DNA from: an uncultured Flavobacteriaceae bacterium
GTDB taxonomy: Bacteria > Bacteroidota > Bacteroidia > Flavobacteriales > Flavobacteriaceae
Length of the DNA stretch: 64,000 nucleotides
Direction of reading: 5' to 3'
Assembly: GCA_947500435.1 (NCBI GenBank)
Contig: CANMRV010000005.1
Location: forward strand, 124,001 to 188,000
Below, piece after piece: positions 63,873-64,000 of this stretch. The notes beneath the pieces are model-generated. The model was not told where the DNA came from. It ran no database searches and saw only the letters and a program-made list of their open reading frames with translations. A program made the translations under genes and the position numbers. Position 1 is the stretch's first letter. Each line of letters starts with the position of its first letter.

Positions 63873-64000
63873 TTATTGTTTAAGTCTTTTGTTAAGGTAA
63901 AAGTTTGGAAAAAGGACTTTCAAATACCCCATCAAAAAGACAAAAGGCAATCGGTATGGAAAATGATTTTTCATGTACGCCAAATGCGATTTAAAATCTA
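63873..64000 (-). CDS. C-terminal end of a protein, probable glycosyltransferase (partial)
   Basis: The minus strand keeps an open frame from the right edge to a TAA at 63875-63873: 41 residues, with KNHFPYRLPFVFLMGYLKVL and a basic FYLNKRLKQ end. The basic, aromatic tail after a hydrophobic patch is like the end of family-2 glycosyltransferases with a membrane-associated C-terminus, but the fragment is too short to be sure. It ends 70 bases upstream of the GT4 gene at 63802, so it is the previous gene in the glycan operon. Confidence 0.5.
   Translation of the reverse strand, partial: DFKSHLAYMKNHFPYRLPFVFLMGYLKVLFPNFYLNKRLKQ

Overview
The window looks like chromosomal DNA of a marine-type member of the Flavobacteriaceae (Bacteroidota). 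The signs are a CHU_C-type gliding-motility C-terminal domain (type IX secretion, type B sorting), a SusC/SusD pair, bacillithiol synthesis (BshA), a TamB/LptD/MCE envelope set, low GC content, promoters of the TAnnTTTG type, almost no Shine-Dalgarno sequences and several TTG starts. The genus cannot be named from the sequence alone. I saw no rRNA, tRNA, CRISPR array, transposase, phage gene or replication origin.

Layout. 1-118: N-terminus of a secreted protein leaving the window. 256-8787: a giant cysteine-patterned SprB-repeat adhesin, closed by a terminator. 8.9-21.4 kb: a carbohydrate region with an esterase-like lipoprotein, an S1 sulfatase and a sialate-O-acetylesterase-like enzyme on the plus strand, facing an FG-GAP/ASPIC-UnbV lipoprotein and a SusD/SusC pair on the minus strand. 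No glycoside hydrolase or regulator of this locus lies in the window. 21.9-27.5 kb: housekeeping genes: a THUMP-like methyltransferase, an AI-2E permease and a DUF4159 protein in one operon, then DUF1223, RsmE and TsaD. 27.6-35.6 kb: TamB, then PfkA, GapA, a BadF-type sugar kinase and RidA (central carbon metabolism).

35.7-48.6 kb is an envelope and redox block: LptD (minus strand), then on the plus strand an N-acetylmuramoyl-alanine amidase with a SPOR-like tail, an MCE/MlaD protein, a membrane Fe-S protein plus CCG-domain partner, a conserved protein of unknown role, a NagZ-beta-lactamase fusion, BshA and a PrcB-like lipoprotein. A strong bidirectional terminator at 48601-48645 separates it from the next block.

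48.7-64.0 kb is a minus-strand surface-polysaccharide operon that continues past the right edge. It encodes the full routes to UDP-ManNAcA (WecB, WecC) and UDP-L-FucNAc (CapE, CapF, CapG), an initiating sugar-phosphate transferase, four complete glycosyltransferases and the end of a probable fifth. It also carries an unusual set of decorating enzymes: a hexapeptide O-acetyltransferase, a FemAB/GNAT-like acyltransferase, a PIG-L deacetylase translationally coupled to a formyltransferase, and a second, PurN-like formyltransferase. Flippase, polymerase and export genes are not in view. The deacetylase/formyltransferase set, which predicts an N-formylated glycan, is the most interesting new biology I can point to. 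Nothing in the window is clearly an undescribed defence or mobile system.
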